Source of the DNA: SIG440 sp045586925 | GTDB lineage: Bacteria; Bacillota; Clostridia; Monoglobales; Monoglobaceae | Assembly: GCA_045586925.1 (NCBI GenBank) | Contig: JAZNBG010000015.1 | Coordinates: 1 to 64,000, forward strand | DNA length: 64,000 bases | Reading direction: 5' to 3' | In this document: in pieces, positions 39,473 through 47,689 of the stretch | Numbering within the stretch: the first letter of the stretch is position 1 | Layout of the letters: each line of letters begins with the position of its first letter | Translations under genes and position numbers: made by a program | The notes under the pieces: generated by a model | Told to the model about the DNA's origin: nothing | Seen by the model: the letters and a program-made list of their open reading frames with translations, nothing else | The model's database searches: none

Positions 39473-41593
39473 ATGGAAAGGCCATTTGATTTTGAAAAAA
39501 AGCTTGAGATTGTACATAAGCCCGGCAGAATAAATCGCCAAAGAATGAGCAGTTTATCGGGAACAACCGTTACAAGTGAGTGGAAGATAGCGGCAAATGC
39601 TGATTTGGGCGAGGTTTTAGAGCTGGCTGTTTATGATTTGCAGGATTATTTTAAGACGTCTATGGAAATTGAGCTTAATGTAGAAATTCCGGGCAAATCA
39701 GATGCAAAAACCATATTTATAGGTATTGACGATAGCTTAGACGAAAGAAGCTTTTCTATAAAGGTAAGTGACAAAATTGAAATTTACGGCAAAGATGAAA
39801 GATATGCGGCTCAGGGAATTTATGCTCTTGAAGATGAGATGAATTTAAACGAGGCGCCGATTGCTGAGCCGGGCGTTAAAACAATGAAGTGCAGATTTTC
39901 GGTACGTGAAATCTTTACGGGTATGCGACTTGGCAAATATACCGACAAACATCTTTCAATGCTTGCACACGCAGGCTTTAACGCAATTCCTGTGGGTACA
40001 AGGGACGTTATAGAAAATCAGGAAAGATGCGACGAGGTAAATGACATTATAAACCGTGCAAAAAAATTCGGCATAGATGTTTATACAACAAGCACCTTTA
40101 AAAATCTTTATCACCCTGACGACGAAAAAGCTTTTGAATACTATGACAGCACTTACGGCAAGCTTTTTGAACTTTGTCCCGGAATCAAGGGTATCCAGAT
40201 TGTTGGTGAATGCTGTGAGTTCCCTTCAAAAGACCCACGCACAACAGGAAAGACCTGGCGCGAATCCTTGGAAGACGAAAAAAGCAGCCCCGGATGGTTC
40301 CCTTGTTCTGACTATCCACAGTTTGTTTCTATGCTTAGGGATGTTATAAAAGCTCATTCACCCGAGGCGGAGTTTGTTTTCTTTACATATAACTGGGGCT
40401 ATGAAACCGAAGAATTAAGGGCAGAGCTTTTAAGAAAGGTTCCCACAGATATTACAATGAAAGCAACCTTTGAGATGTTTGAAAAGGTAGATATTTCTCC
40501 CGAAATACAGGAAGTTACAACAGACTACACCCTTTGGCAGATAGGGCCGGGTAAATATTTTTCAAGTGAGGCAAAAATTGCCCGTGAACGTGGACTTCGT
40601 ATGTTTGCTAAAACCAATACTGCAGGAAACACCTGGGATATAGGCGGAACACCGTATCTGCCTGCTCCTCAGCGCTGGATTAAGCGTTGGCAGGCGGTAA
40701 CAGATGCACAGGACAACTATAAATTAGATGGACTTGAAGAATCACATACATATGGCTTCTGGCCGTCAATTTTGCCGGAGCTGGCGAAGTATGCATTTAT
40801 GTGTCCTCGCCCTGATATGAATGAGCTTTTAAAAAAGCTGATAATCCGTGATTGCGGAGAAGAAAATGTTGACGGAATGCTTGAGGTTTATGAGCTTTTC
40901 TCAAAAGGAATGGAGCATTGCGTATCAACCAATGAGGACCAGTTTGGCCCCGCAAGACTTGGCCCTTCTTATCCGTTGTTCTTCAAGAATTGGGAGCTTG
41001 TTCCAAAAGGCCCTGAATCAAGACGTGATGTTAACTATGAAGGCTATCCTGTTTATAAATATAATCTTGACAGAGAGGAAAAGCTTTTATACGAAATGCA
41101 GGAATACAGAGAGATGGCACGGCTTTTTAATGAGGGTGCCGAAAAGCTTAATGTGATTATTTCAAAAATGGATGCCAAAAAGGGCAAGGCATTAGAGGAA
41201 CTTTGGCAGGTTGCAAAGTTTATCGGAAACACCGCAACCACAATCCATCACGTAAAGCGTTGGCATTATCTCAAGGGCAAGCTGGGCGTTTATGTTGATG
41301 CCAGAGCGGTTTGGTGCGGCGGAAGAAAGAATATGCCCGATGCCGAGCCTGCTAAATTGCCGTTGATTCCTGCTAAAAACCCCAAGGGTATTGTACTTGA
41401 GCTTATTGACATTCTTAAAAGAGAAATTGCAAATGCCGAAGATACAATTCCGCTTGTTGAAGCAAATTCAAGACTTGGTTACGAGCAGGAATATGATTAT
41501 GCAGCAGCACCCGAGCAAATCAGGTGGAAAATACAGATGGCAGAAAAAACTTTAAAAGAAGAACTTTTGCCGTTGCTTGACAGTATTAAATAA
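39473..41593 (+). CDS. Glycoside-hydrolase-like protein, family not recognised
   Basis: 706 residues, no signal peptide. Residues about 25-130 look like the non-catalytic beta/alpha domain found before GH20 and GH67 barrels; its end KIEIYGKDERYAAQGIYALEDEMN is typical. From about 140 a TIM-barrel-like region follows: LSMLAHAGFNAIPVGTRDVI, FGIDVYTTSTFK, IKGIQIVGECCEFPS (Glu246 and Glu249 are candidate catalytic residues), TYNWGYETEELRAEL and IKRWQAV. The C-terminal 200 residues are helical. It is probably an intracellular exo-glycosidase acting on an imported oligosaccharide; I could not assign a CAZy family. Own promoter and strong terminator. Confidence 0.65.
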   Translation: MERPFDFEKKLEIVHKPGRINRQRMSSLSGTTVTSEWKIAANADLGEVLELAVYDLQDYFKTSMEIELNVEIPGKSDAKTIFIGIDDSLDERSFSIKVSDKIEIYGKDERYAAQGIYALEDEMNLNEAPIAEPGVKTMKCRFSVREIFTGMRLGKYTDKHLSMLAHAGFNAIPVGTRDVIENQERCDEVNDIINRAKKFGIDVYTTSTFKNLYHPDDEKAFEYYDSTYGKLFELCPGIKGIQIVGECCEFPSKDPRTTGKTWRESLEDEKSSPGWFPCSDYPQFVSMLRDVIKAHSPEAEFVFFTYNWGYETEELRAELLRKVPTDITMKATFEMFEKVDISPEIQEVTTDYTLWQIGPGKYFSSEAKIARERGLRMFAKTNTAGNTWDIGGTPYLPAPQRWIKRWQAVTDAQDNYKLDGLEESHTYGFWPSILPELAKYAFMCPRPDMNELLKKLIIRDCGEENVDGMLEVYELFSKGMEHCVSTNEDQFGPARLGPSYPLFFKNWELVPKGPESRRDVNYEGYPVYKYNLDREEKLLYEMQEYREMARLFNEGAEKLNVIISKMDAKKGKALEELWQVAKFIGNTATTIHHVKRWHYLKGKLGVYVDARAVWCGGRKNMPDAEPAKLPLIPAKNPKGIVLELIDILKREIANAEDTIPLVEANSRLGYEQEYDYAAAPEQIRWKIQMAEKTLKEELLPLLDSIK

Positions 41594-41599
41594 AGATAT

Positions 41600-41637
41600 G
41601 GGACTGATTAAAAACATCGTTTTTAATCAGTCCCTTT
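41600..41637 (+). terminator. Terminator after the 706-residue gene
   Basis: GGGACTGATTAAAAA pairs with TTTTTAATCAGTCCC around CATCG, then TTTATT. Confidence 0.9.
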
Positions 41638-41669
41638 ATTGTAGTACATCAGAGTTTTTGTAAAAAACA

Positions 41670-41698
41670 TTGAAATAATATAAAATATATTATATAAT
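41670..41698 (+). promoter_or_regulatory. Promoter of the small-peptide (toxin-like) mRNA
   Basis: TTGAAA (41670-41675), 17-bp spacer, perfect TATAAT (41693-41698). The leader before the ATG is about 93 nt and contains stems such as GGAAT-GAAC-ATTCC. Confidence 0.75.
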
Positions 41699-41797
41699 GT
41701 TTTTGTTGGAGAAATCCGACAGGCAGTTCGGGAATGAACATTCCGTGGACGGCTCGCCCCAAACCCCATTACATAATGGAAAGGGGGTGGTTGCTTT

Positions 41798-41872
41798 ATG
41801 GGAAAAATGTTACTAAGAATATTGGTTTTTACAATAATCTTTTTGATTGTTTTCGATATAAAAGCAAATTAG
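41798..41872 (+). CDS. 24-residue hydrophobic peptide, type I toxin-like
   Basis: A tiny ORF with an excellent ribosome site (AAGGGGGTGG, 7 nt before the ATG). The peptide starts MGKMLLRIL, continues as one membrane-spanning stretch (ILVFTIIFLIVF) and ends FDIKAN: short positive N-terminus, single helix, polar tail, like type I toxins or holin-like peptides. The mRNA has its own promoter (41670) and terminator (41918-41946). A strong promoter (41982-41954) runs the opposite way across its 3' end. This convergent sense/antisense layout is that of type I toxin-antitoxin loci (txpA/ratA, par). No known family was recognised by sequence. Confidence 0.62.
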   Translation: MGKMLLRILVFTIIFLIVFDIKAN

Positions 41873-41947
41873 TCGCCCACACGTCCAAATGTAGCGACTA
41901 ATTATTAGCTCTATTTTGGCGAGTCGTTCAACGAACTGCCTTTTTCT
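41859..41947 (-). ncRNA. Antisense RNA, candidate antitoxin
   Basis: Predicted start at about 41947 from the promoter at 41982-41954. The RNA (about 85-90 nt) would hold a hairpin made by the complement of the toxin terminator and end at ATTAGTCGC/GCGACTAAT followed by TTGCTTTT near 41860. It is fully complementary to the 3' end of the peptide mRNA, including the stop codon region. Confidence 0.6.
41918..41946 (+). terminator. Terminator of the toxin-like mRNA
   Basis: GGCGAGTCGTT/AACGAACTGCC hairpin with T5. Its 3' arm GAACTGCC (41933-41940) is also the exact complement of GGCAGTTC (41722-41729) in the mRNA leader, allowing a 5'-3' long-range pairing. Confidence 0.75.
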
Positions 41948-41953
41948 ATATTC

Positions 41954-41982
41954 ATTATACTGAATAAAATCTTTTTTGTCAA
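41954..41982 (-). promoter_or_regulatory. Consensus promoter of the antisense RNA
   Basis: Minus strand TTGACA (41982-41977), 17-bp spacer, TATAAT (41959-41954): a perfect sigma-A consensus, stronger than the opposing mRNA promoter. Confidence 0.8.
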
Positions 41983-42029
41983 CACTTTTGCATAAACTTT
42001 AAGCAAAATACAGGTCGTGTAATGAATAT

Positions 42030-42058
42030 TTGACATTTTGGAAATAATATGATATATT
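42030..42058 (+). promoter_or_regulatory. Promoter of the 42.1-kb RNA candidate
   Basis: TTGACA (42030-42035), 17-bp spacer, TATATT (42053-42058). The predicted start coincides with the closing stem at 42063. Confidence 0.7.
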
Positions 42059-42062
42059 ATCT

Positions 42063-42231
42063 TTGCGACGTAATTGAATAATTTTTATTTAGAGAGGGCA
42101 TGCTTTTTACTTTTCGGTAAAAATGCACATACAAATAGCTTGCTCTTTTCTAAGTATGTTATTCAATTTGCGTCGCAACAAATTAAGGTATTGTGCATTT
42201 TTCGGTGCACGGTTCGCTGTGCACTTTTTTT
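42063..42231 (+). ncRNA. Standalone structured small RNA candidate
   Basis: TTGCGACG plus AATTGAATAA (42063-42081) pairs with TTATTCAATT plus CGTCGCAA (42159-42178), about 18 bp. Within it GCTTTTTAC pairs with GTAAAAATGC. The unit ends with GTGCACGG-TTCG-CTGTGCAC and T7 (42205-42231), a tetraloop terminator. Promoter, compact fold and terminator together with no ORF make a self-contained RNA gene of about 170 nt. Family not recognised; overall shape resembles 6S RNA but it is short. Confidence 0.65.
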
Positions 42232-42377
42232 GTATAATAGGAAATTGCGTAATTTCCCATTATACAAAAACATGATTTAGATTGCCCGTGCAAAATTTTC
42301 GGCTTTGCCGAAATGCACCTGGGCAAACAAAGCGTCATTACTTCGACCGCCGCAAGGCGAGCGGCGAAGCCGCTTTG
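42230..42377. repeat. Run of three large intergenic hairpins
   Basis: Hairpin 1 (42230-42267): TTGTATAAT-A-GGAAATT against AATTTCC-C-ATTATACAA. Hairpin 2 (42282-42326): TTGCCC/GGGCAA enclosing TGCA/TGCA and TTCGGC/GCCGAA. Hairpin 3 (42328-42377): CAAAGCG/CGCTTTG enclosing TTCG/CGAA and CCGC/GCGG. No ORF; open frames here are accidental. Confidence 0.6.
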
Positions 42378-42423
42378 TTCTGCAATGCTAAATATGTTGC
42401 GACACTCAACCTGAAACAACGAG

Positions 42424-42454
42424 AATAACCCGGGGATAAACCTCGGGTTATTTT
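42424..42454. terminator. Terminator at the end of the ABC-F gene
   Basis: AATAACCCG/CGGGTTATT with inner GG/CC, T-rich on both sides; serves the minus-strand ABC-F gene. Confidence 0.8.
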
Positions 42455-42464
42455 CGTTAATTAA

Positions 42465-44018
42465 TTAAATTATCTTAGTACTCCAGTCTGAAACGTCCCA
42501 TATTTCGTTACATACATCGCTGTAAAATTCAGGCTCGTGGCTGACCAGCAGAACAGTCCCTTTAAATTCTTTTACGGCCTTTGCAAGCTCTGCCTTGGCG
42601 TCAACGTCCAAATGGTTGGTAGGCTCGTCAAGAACAAGAAGGTTTGCGGGGCTTTGCATAATTTTGCAAAGGCGTACCTTTGCATTTTCACCGCCTGACA
42701 GAACCTTCATCTGCGAGGTTATATGCTCGGTGGTAAGACCGCATTTTGCAAGGGCGGCACGTGCCTCGGCATTGGTCAGGGATGGGAATTCATCCCAGAA
42801 TTCCTGAAGTGCGGTTTTGTCTGATGCACTTTCCTCCTGCTCAAAGTAGCCAACATTCATAAACTGGTCGTGCTCGATTTCGCCCTCGATTGGCGGGATT
42901 ATTCCAAGCAGGGTTTTAAGAAGGGTTGATTTTCCTAAGCCGTTTACACCTTTTATTGCAATTTTTTGATTTCGTTCAATCTGCAAATCAATCTTTTTAG
43001 TAAGCGGCGAGTCATAGCCGATGACAAGACCTTTGGCAGAGATTACTATTCTGCCCGGCGCACGGTCGCACCTGAAGTTAAAGGTGGGTTTTATTTTTTC
43101 GGGTGCAAGGCTGATTCTGTCCATCTTGTCAAGCTCTTTCTGGCGAGACCTTGCCAGCGTTGCCGTTGCGGCTCTTGCCTTGTTTTTTGCAACAAAAACC
43201 TCAAGGTCGGCAATCTTTTTCTGTTGTTTTTTATACGCCTGCTCAAGCTTCTGCTTTTGAAGGTCGTACATTCTTAAAAAGTCTTCATATGTGCCCTTAT
43301 AACGTGTGAGTATGGTGTTTTCAAGATGATAAATCACGTTGGTTACATTGGTGAGAAAGGGCATATCGTGTGAAACCAGAATAAACGCATTCTCGTAATT
43401 CTGCAAAAAGTTGGTCAGCCAGTTTATGTGGTTTTCGTCAAGGAAGTTGGTAGGCTCGTCCAAAATTAAAATCATAGGATTTTCAAGAAGAACTTTAGCC
43501 AGCAACACCTTTGCACGCTGACCGCCGCTTAATTCGGAAACGTCTTTATCAAGACCGATTTCGCCAAGGCCAAGACCGTTGGCATATTCTGAAATTTTGG
43601 TGTCAATGGTATAATAGCCCGATGAGTCTAAAATCTCCTGCATTTCTCCAACGTCTTCCATCATTTTTGCAATTTCGTCGTCGGTTGCATCTGCCATTTT
43701 GTCGTATATCGAAATCATTTCCTCTTCAAGCTTGCTCAGGTGCGAAAAAGCACCACGCAAAACGTCCATTATTGTCTTGCCCTTGCCGAGCGACGAATAC
43801 TGGTCAAGATAGCCATAGGTGATATGACGGCACCATTCAACAGTTCCGCTGTCGGGCTGAAGCTCGCCTGTAATAATCTTTAAAAATGTCGATTTACCTT
43901 CGCCGTTGGCACCAATCAACCCAATATGCTCGCCCTTCAGCAAGCGAAAACTGGCGTCTTCAAGGATTTGTCTGCCACCAAAGCTGTGTGTTATATTTTC
44001 TGCATTAAGTATGCTCAT
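42465..44018 (-). CDS. ABC-F family ATPase
   Basis: 517 residues, two ABC domains and no membrane segment. First Walker A GANGEGKST (36-44), signature LSGGQ (163-167), ILDEPTN. Second Walker A GVNGLGKST at about 350, signature LSGGE and LVLDEPTNHLD. A charged linker (KQKLEQAYKKQQKKIADLEVF) joins them. ABC-F proteins act on the ribosomal E-site as translation factors or antibiotic-protection factors. Nothing here decides between a housekeeping EttA/YbiT-like role and resistance. It converges on the RNA-rich region and ends at a terminator. Confidence 0.92.
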   Translation of the reverse strand: MSILNAENITHSFGGRQILEDASFRLLKGEHIGLIGANGEGKSTFLKIITGELQPDSGTVEWCRHITYGYLDQYSSLGKGKTIMDVLRGAFSHLSKLEEEMISIYDKMADATDDEIAKMMEDVGEMQEILDSSGYYTIDTKISEYANGLGLGEIGLDKDVSELSGGQRAKVLLAKVLLENPMILILDEPTNFLDENHINWLTNFLQNYENAFILVSHDMPFLTNVTNVIYHLENTILTRYKGTYEDFLRMYDLQKQKLEQAYKKQQKKIADLEVFVAKNKARAATATLARSRQKELDKMDRISLAPEKIKPTFNFRCDRAPGRIVISAKGLVIGYDSPLTKKIDLQIERNQKIAIKGVNGLGKSTLLKTLLGIIPPIEGEIEHDQFMNVGYFEQEESASDKTALQEFWDEFPSLTNAEARAALAKCGLTTEHITSQMKVLSGGENAKVRLCKIMQSPANLLVLDEPTNHLDVDAKAELAKAVKEFKGTVLLVSHEPEFYSDVCNEIWDVSDWSTKII

Positions 44019-44195
44019 TTGTTTTCTCCTGATTTTTAAATTTCCCCGACTGTTATTATATAATTCCAGGAGAAATTTGTCAAATAATAATTTTGCAAAA
44101 AATGTGAATTATGGGTAGATTTTTTTGGAATAATATGCTACAATATATTTTGAATGTCAAGGGACATTCAAGTATCAATCAAAAGAGGTAAACCT

Positions 44196-44642
44196 ATGGC
44201 CGAGCTAAAGCTTGTTGAGATTTTTACCGACGGTGCCTGCAGCGGAAATCCGGGGCCGGGCGGTTATGGAGTTATTCTTAAATACGGCGATGCGATAAAG
44301 GAACTTTCGGGCGGCGAGAAAGAGACTACAAACAACCGTATGGAACTTACTGCGGCAATAGCAGGGCTTGAGGCTTTAAATCAGCCTTGCCGTGTAAGGC
44401 TTTACAGCGATTCAAAGTATCTTATTGATGCAATAGAAAATGGCTGGGCTGTAAAATGGCGTGAAAACGGTTGGATGCGAAACCGCCGTGAAGAAGCGTT
44501 AAACCCCGACCTTTGGGAAAAAATTCTTAATCTGCTTGACATACATCAGGTGGAGCTGGTTTGGGTAAAAGGCCACGCAGGTCACCCCGAAAACGAAAAG
44601 TGCGACAAACTGGCGGTTGCACAGTCGCAAAAATTTAAATGA
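44196..44642 (+). CDS. rnhA: Ribonuclease HI
   Basis: 148 residues from ATG 44196 after AAGAGGT; a longer frame to 44154 lacks a site. It degrades the RNA strand of RNA-DNA hybrids. The catalytic carboxylates are visible: FTDGACSGNPGPGG, NNRMELTAAIAGLEAL and LYSDSKYLIDAI; the late part is VKGHAGHPENEKCDKLA, with the His-loop and last Asp. Normal family length. Likely monocistronic, 51 nt before the cysteine desulfurase gene. Confidence 0.95.
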   Translation: MAELKLVEIFTDGACSGNPGPGGYGVILKYGDAIKELSGGEKETTNNRMELTAAIAGLEALNQPCRVRLYSDSKYLIDAIENGWAVKWRENGWMRNRREEALNPDLWEKILNLLDIHQVELVWVKGHAGHPENEKCDKLAVAQSQKFK

Positions 44643-44693
44643 TGGAGTATCTACTTTTCATAGATTTCACTCCGAAAAGAAAGGTAGGATTTT

Positions 44694-45872
44694 ATGGATA
44701 CAAAAAGAGTTTATGTTGACCATTCGGCAACAACTCCCGTAAGGCGTGAAGTGCTTGATGCAATGATTCCGTATTTCACCGAGAATTTCGGCAATGCATC
44801 AACAGTTTATGCCGAGGGCAGAGAAACAAAAAAGGCAATCAGCCTTGCCCGCGAACAGGTTGCAAAAGCTATCGGTGCTGATGTTAAAGAGATTTTCTTT
44901 ACAGGCTCGGGCACGGAATCTGACAACTGGGCAATAAGAGGCGTAGCCCACGCAAACAAGGCAAAGGGCAATCATATTATTACATCGGCGGTAGAGCATC
45001 ACGCAGTTCTGCACACCTGTCAGACTCTTGAAAAAGAGGGCTTTGAGGTGACATATCTGCCTGTTGACGAATATGGTATGGTAACAGCCGAGGCTGTACG
45101 CAAGGCAATTAAAGATACAACCATTCTTGTTACGATAATGACAGCCAACAACGAAATTGGCACAATTATGCCCATTGAGGAAATCGGCAAGGTGACAAAG
45201 GATGCGGGTGTAATATTTCACACCGACGCAGTTCAGGCAATCGGTATGATGGAGCTTGACGTAAATAAACTGAACGTTGATTTGCTGTCAATGACAGGTC
45301 ACAAATTTTATGGACCAAAGGGCAGCGGTGCGCTGTTTATAAGAAAGGGCGTAAAGGTTGCGCCATTCATTACAGGCGGTGCTCAGGAAAGTAACAAGCG
45401 TGCAGGCACCGAGAATGTGGCGGCAATTGTTGGTCTTGGCAAGGCAATCGAGCTTGCAACGGCAGATATCAAAGCGCACACTGAAAGACTTGCGGCAATG
45501 CGCGACAAGTATATCGAAAGAATACTTAATGAAATTCCGTACACACGGCTTAACGGACATCCTAAGCAAAGGCTTGCATCAAATGCAAACATTTCGTTTG
45601 AGTTTATCGAGGGCGAATCGCTTTTACTTATGCTTGATATGCAGGGAATTTCGGCATCAAGCGGAAGTGCCTGCACATCAGGGTCGCTTGACCCATCGCA
45701 CGTGCTGCTTGCAATCGGCTTAAAGCACGAGATTGCACACGGCTCGCTGAGGGTTACATTTGGCGAGAGCAACACAATGGAAGACGTTGACAGAATTGTA
45801 GACAGCCTTAAAACCATTGTTGCAAGGCTGAGAGAGATGTCGCCTTTATACGAGGAAGTAAAAAACAGATAA
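44694..45872 (+). CDS. nifS: Cysteine desulfurase (NifS/IscS)
   Basis: 392 residues. PLP enzyme releasing sulfur from cysteine as a persulfide for Fe-S clusters and tRNA thiolation. YVDHSATTPVRREVLDAM at the N-terminus, HHAVLHT, the PLP lysine Lys204 in SMTGHKFYGPKG and the persulfide cysteine in SGSACTSGS near 325. Followed after 20 nt by the IscU scaffold gene and then mnmA, a common clostridial operon that combines donor, scaffold and tRNA thiolase. Confidence 0.93.
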   Translation: MDTKRVYVDHSATTPVRREVLDAMIPYFTENFGNASTVYAEGRETKKAISLAREQVAKAIGADVKEIFFTGSGTESDNWAIRGVAHANKAKGNHIITSAVEHHAVLHTCQTLEKEGFEVTYLPVDEYGMVTAEAVRKAIKDTTILVTIMTANNEIGTIMPIEEIGKVTKDAGVIFHTDAVQAIGMMELDVNKLNVDLLSMTGHKFYGPKGSGALFIRKGVKVAPFITGGAQESNKRAGTENVAAIVGLGKAIELATADIKAHTERLAAMRDKYIERILNEIPYTRLNGHPKQRLASNANISFEFIEGESLLLMLDMQGISASSGSACTSGSLDPSHVLLAIGLKHEIAHGSLRVTFGESNTMEDVDRIVDSLKTIVARLREMSPLYEEVKNR

Positions 45873-45892
45873 AACAGAAAGAAGGATATATT

Positions 45893-46342
45893 ATGTACAG
45901 CGAAAAAGTTATGGACCATTTCTCAAATCCGAGAAATGTTGGTGAAATTGAGGATGCAAATGCCGTAGGTCAGGTTGGCAACCCCAAGTGCGGCGATATT
46001 ATGAAGATTTATATGAAGATAAACGACGACACCAAGCAGATTGAGGATGTTAAGTTTAAAACCTTTGGTTGCGGTGCTGCCGTTGCTACATCAAGTATGG
46101 CAACAGAAATGGTAAAGGGCAAGACGATTGACGAGGCTCTGGAGATTACCAATGTTGCCGTTGCCGAGGCTCTTGACGGACTTCCCCCCGTAAAGATGCA
46201 TTGTTCAAACCTTGCTCAGGAGGCGATCCATTCAGCAATTGCCGACTATTACAATCGCAAGGGCATTGATCCCACACATATCGTGGGCTGCAACGGAGAT
46301 TGCTCCTGCTGTCACGCACACGACCACGGGGCTGAAGAATAA
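45893..46342 (+). CDS. nifU: Fe-S cluster scaffold protein (NifU/IscU-like)
   Basis: 149 residues. Three conserved cluster cysteines: GNPKCGDIM, FGCGAAVATSSMATEMVKG and KMHCSNLAQEAI. After the normal end there is a Cys/His-rich tail (GCNGDCSCCHAHDHGAEE), not needed for the scaffold fold and possibly metal-binding. Directly downstream of nifS, so the pair assembles Fe-S clusters. A 250-bp stretch containing an intergenic repeat separates it from mnmA. Confidence 0.93.
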   Translation: MYSEKVMDHFSNPRNVGEIEDANAVGQVGNPKCGDIMKIYMKINDDTKQIEDVKFKTFGCGAAVATSSMATEMVKGKTIDEALEITNVAVAEALDGLPPVKMHCSNLAQEAIHSAIADYYNRKGIDPTHIVGCNGDCSCCHAHDHGAEE

Positions 46343-46388
46343 AATCTGAAAGGATAGAGGAATTGGCATAAAAGTTTCAGGATAGGAC

Positions 46389-46545
46389 AAGGCTTCTCCT
46401 TGAGGAGAAGCTGCTGAACACCGTGAAGCTGATGAGGTGGATAATGACAAACGCCTCATCCGTCACCTGTCGGTGTACCTTCTCAAATCCCTCCACCAAG
46501 CTTCGCTTGGTCCCTCTCTCTTTAGGCAAGGGAGGCAAATCGGGG
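46389..46545. repeat. Intergenic hairpin repeat upstream of mnmA
   Basis: GGCTTCTCC/GGAGAAGC, GATGAGG/CCTCATC and CCAAGC-TTC-GCTTGG stems in about 160 bp. The wording (CTCATCCGTCACCTGTCGG, TCCCTCTCTCTTT, CAAGGGAGG) resembles intergenic repeat families common in gut Firmicutes. It lies inside the nifU-mnmA gap without an ORF of its own. Confidence 0.6.
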
Positions 46546-46591
46546 AAGGCTGTTTTATCAAAGGACGATGCCAATTTCTTTTTTTATTATT

Positions 46592-47680
46592 ATGAGCAAG
46601 AAAAAAGTAGTTATCGGAATGTCGGGCGGTGTTGATTCAAGCGTTGCGGCAGCTCTTTTGCTTGAGGACGGCTATGACGTGGTGGGTCTTACAATGCGAT
46701 TGTGGGACGGCGAGGAAATATGTGGTCAGCACATAGACGGCACCTGCTGCAGTGCATCGGCAGTCGAGGATGCAAAATATGTATGCTACAAGTTGGGGAT
46801 TGAGCATCACGTTCTTGATTTTCGCCGTGAGTTTGAAGAAAATGTTATAGATTATTTTGTGGGTGAATACCAAAACGGCAGAACGCCAAATCCCTGTATT
46901 GCCTGCAATAAGCATCTTAAATTTGATGCAATGCTTAAAAAGGCAGAACTTTTGGGTGCAGACTATGTTGCCACAGGTCACTATGCCTCGGTTGAGTACG
47001 ACAAATCTTTGGACAGATACCTGTTGAAACGTGCAATGTCCTGTGCAAAGGACCAGACCTATGCACTTTATTCTTTAAACCAAAGTCAGCTTTCAAAAAC
47101 GCTTATGCCTCTTGGCAGGCTTGAAAACAAGGACGAAACCCGTGCAATTGCCGAAAAACTGGGGCTGATTACAGCAAAAAAACCTGACAGTATGGAAATA
47201 TGCTTTGTTCCTGACAATGATTATGCAGGGTTTATACACCGACGCACCGGTGAGAGCGATATCCCCGGCAACTTTGTTGACGAGCAGGGAAATGTTTTGG
47301 GTCAGCATCGTGGAATTATTCACTACACGGTGGGTCAGCGCAAGGGATTGGGCGTGACTTTTGGCAAGCCCATGTTTGTTCTCAGGATTGATGCTGAAAA
47401 GAACGAAATTGTCCTTGGTGAAAAGGGAACTGAATTTTCGGACACACTTATTGCAGATAATGTTAATTTTATTCCCTTTGACAAGTTGACGCAGCCAATC
47501 CGTGTTGCGGCAAAGGTGCGTTACAGCGCAAGGGAAGCCGAGGCTACAGTTGAGCCAATGGCTGACGGTTGCGTTAAGGTGACGTTTGATAATCCGCAAC
47601 GAGCCATTACTCCCGGTCAGGCGGTTGTGTTTTATGAGATTGGTGGAGATACAGTAATCGGCGGAGGAATCATCTTATAG
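46592..47680 (+). CDS. mnmA: tRNA-specific 2-thiouridylase MnmA
   Basis: 362 residues from ATG 46592 (start MSKKKVVIGMSGGVDSS). It adds sulfur to U34 of Lys, Glu and Gln tRNAs. ATP-PP motif SGGVDSS (11-17), catalytic cysteine in NPCIACN (about 100) and the second in MEICFVPD (about 200). TGHYASVEYDKS and KDQTYALYSLNQSQL are family signatures. Sulfur source is presumably the desulfurase encoded two genes upstream. The ribosome site is weak, so coupling to the upstream transcript may matter. Confidence 0.94.
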   Translation: MSKKKVVIGMSGGVDSSVAAALLLEDGYDVVGLTMRLWDGEEICGQHIDGTCCSASAVEDAKYVCYKLGIEHHVLDFRREFEENVIDYFVGEYQNGRTPNPCIACNKHLKFDAMLKKAELLGADYVATGHYASVEYDKSLDRYLLKRAMSCAKDQTYALYSLNQSQLSKTLMPLGRLENKDETRAIAEKLGLITAKKPDSMEICFVPDNDYAGFIHRRTGESDIPGNFVDEQGNVLGQHRGIIHYTVGQRKGLGVTFGKPMFVLRIDAEKNEIVLGEKGTEFSDTLIADNVNFIPFDKLTQPIRVAAKVRYSAREAEATVEPMADGCVKVTFDNPQRAITPGQAVVFYEIGGDTVIGGGIIL

Positions 47681-47689
47681 GCTGAGTTC

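Noticed and set aside
42074..42419. ORFs of 68 and 78 residues inside the intergenic region
   Set aside because: They run through long hairpins, lack sites, and have no protein-like pattern.
46423..46635. 70-residue frame overlapping the mnmA start
   Set aside because: Sits in the intergenic hairpin repeat and has no conserved content.
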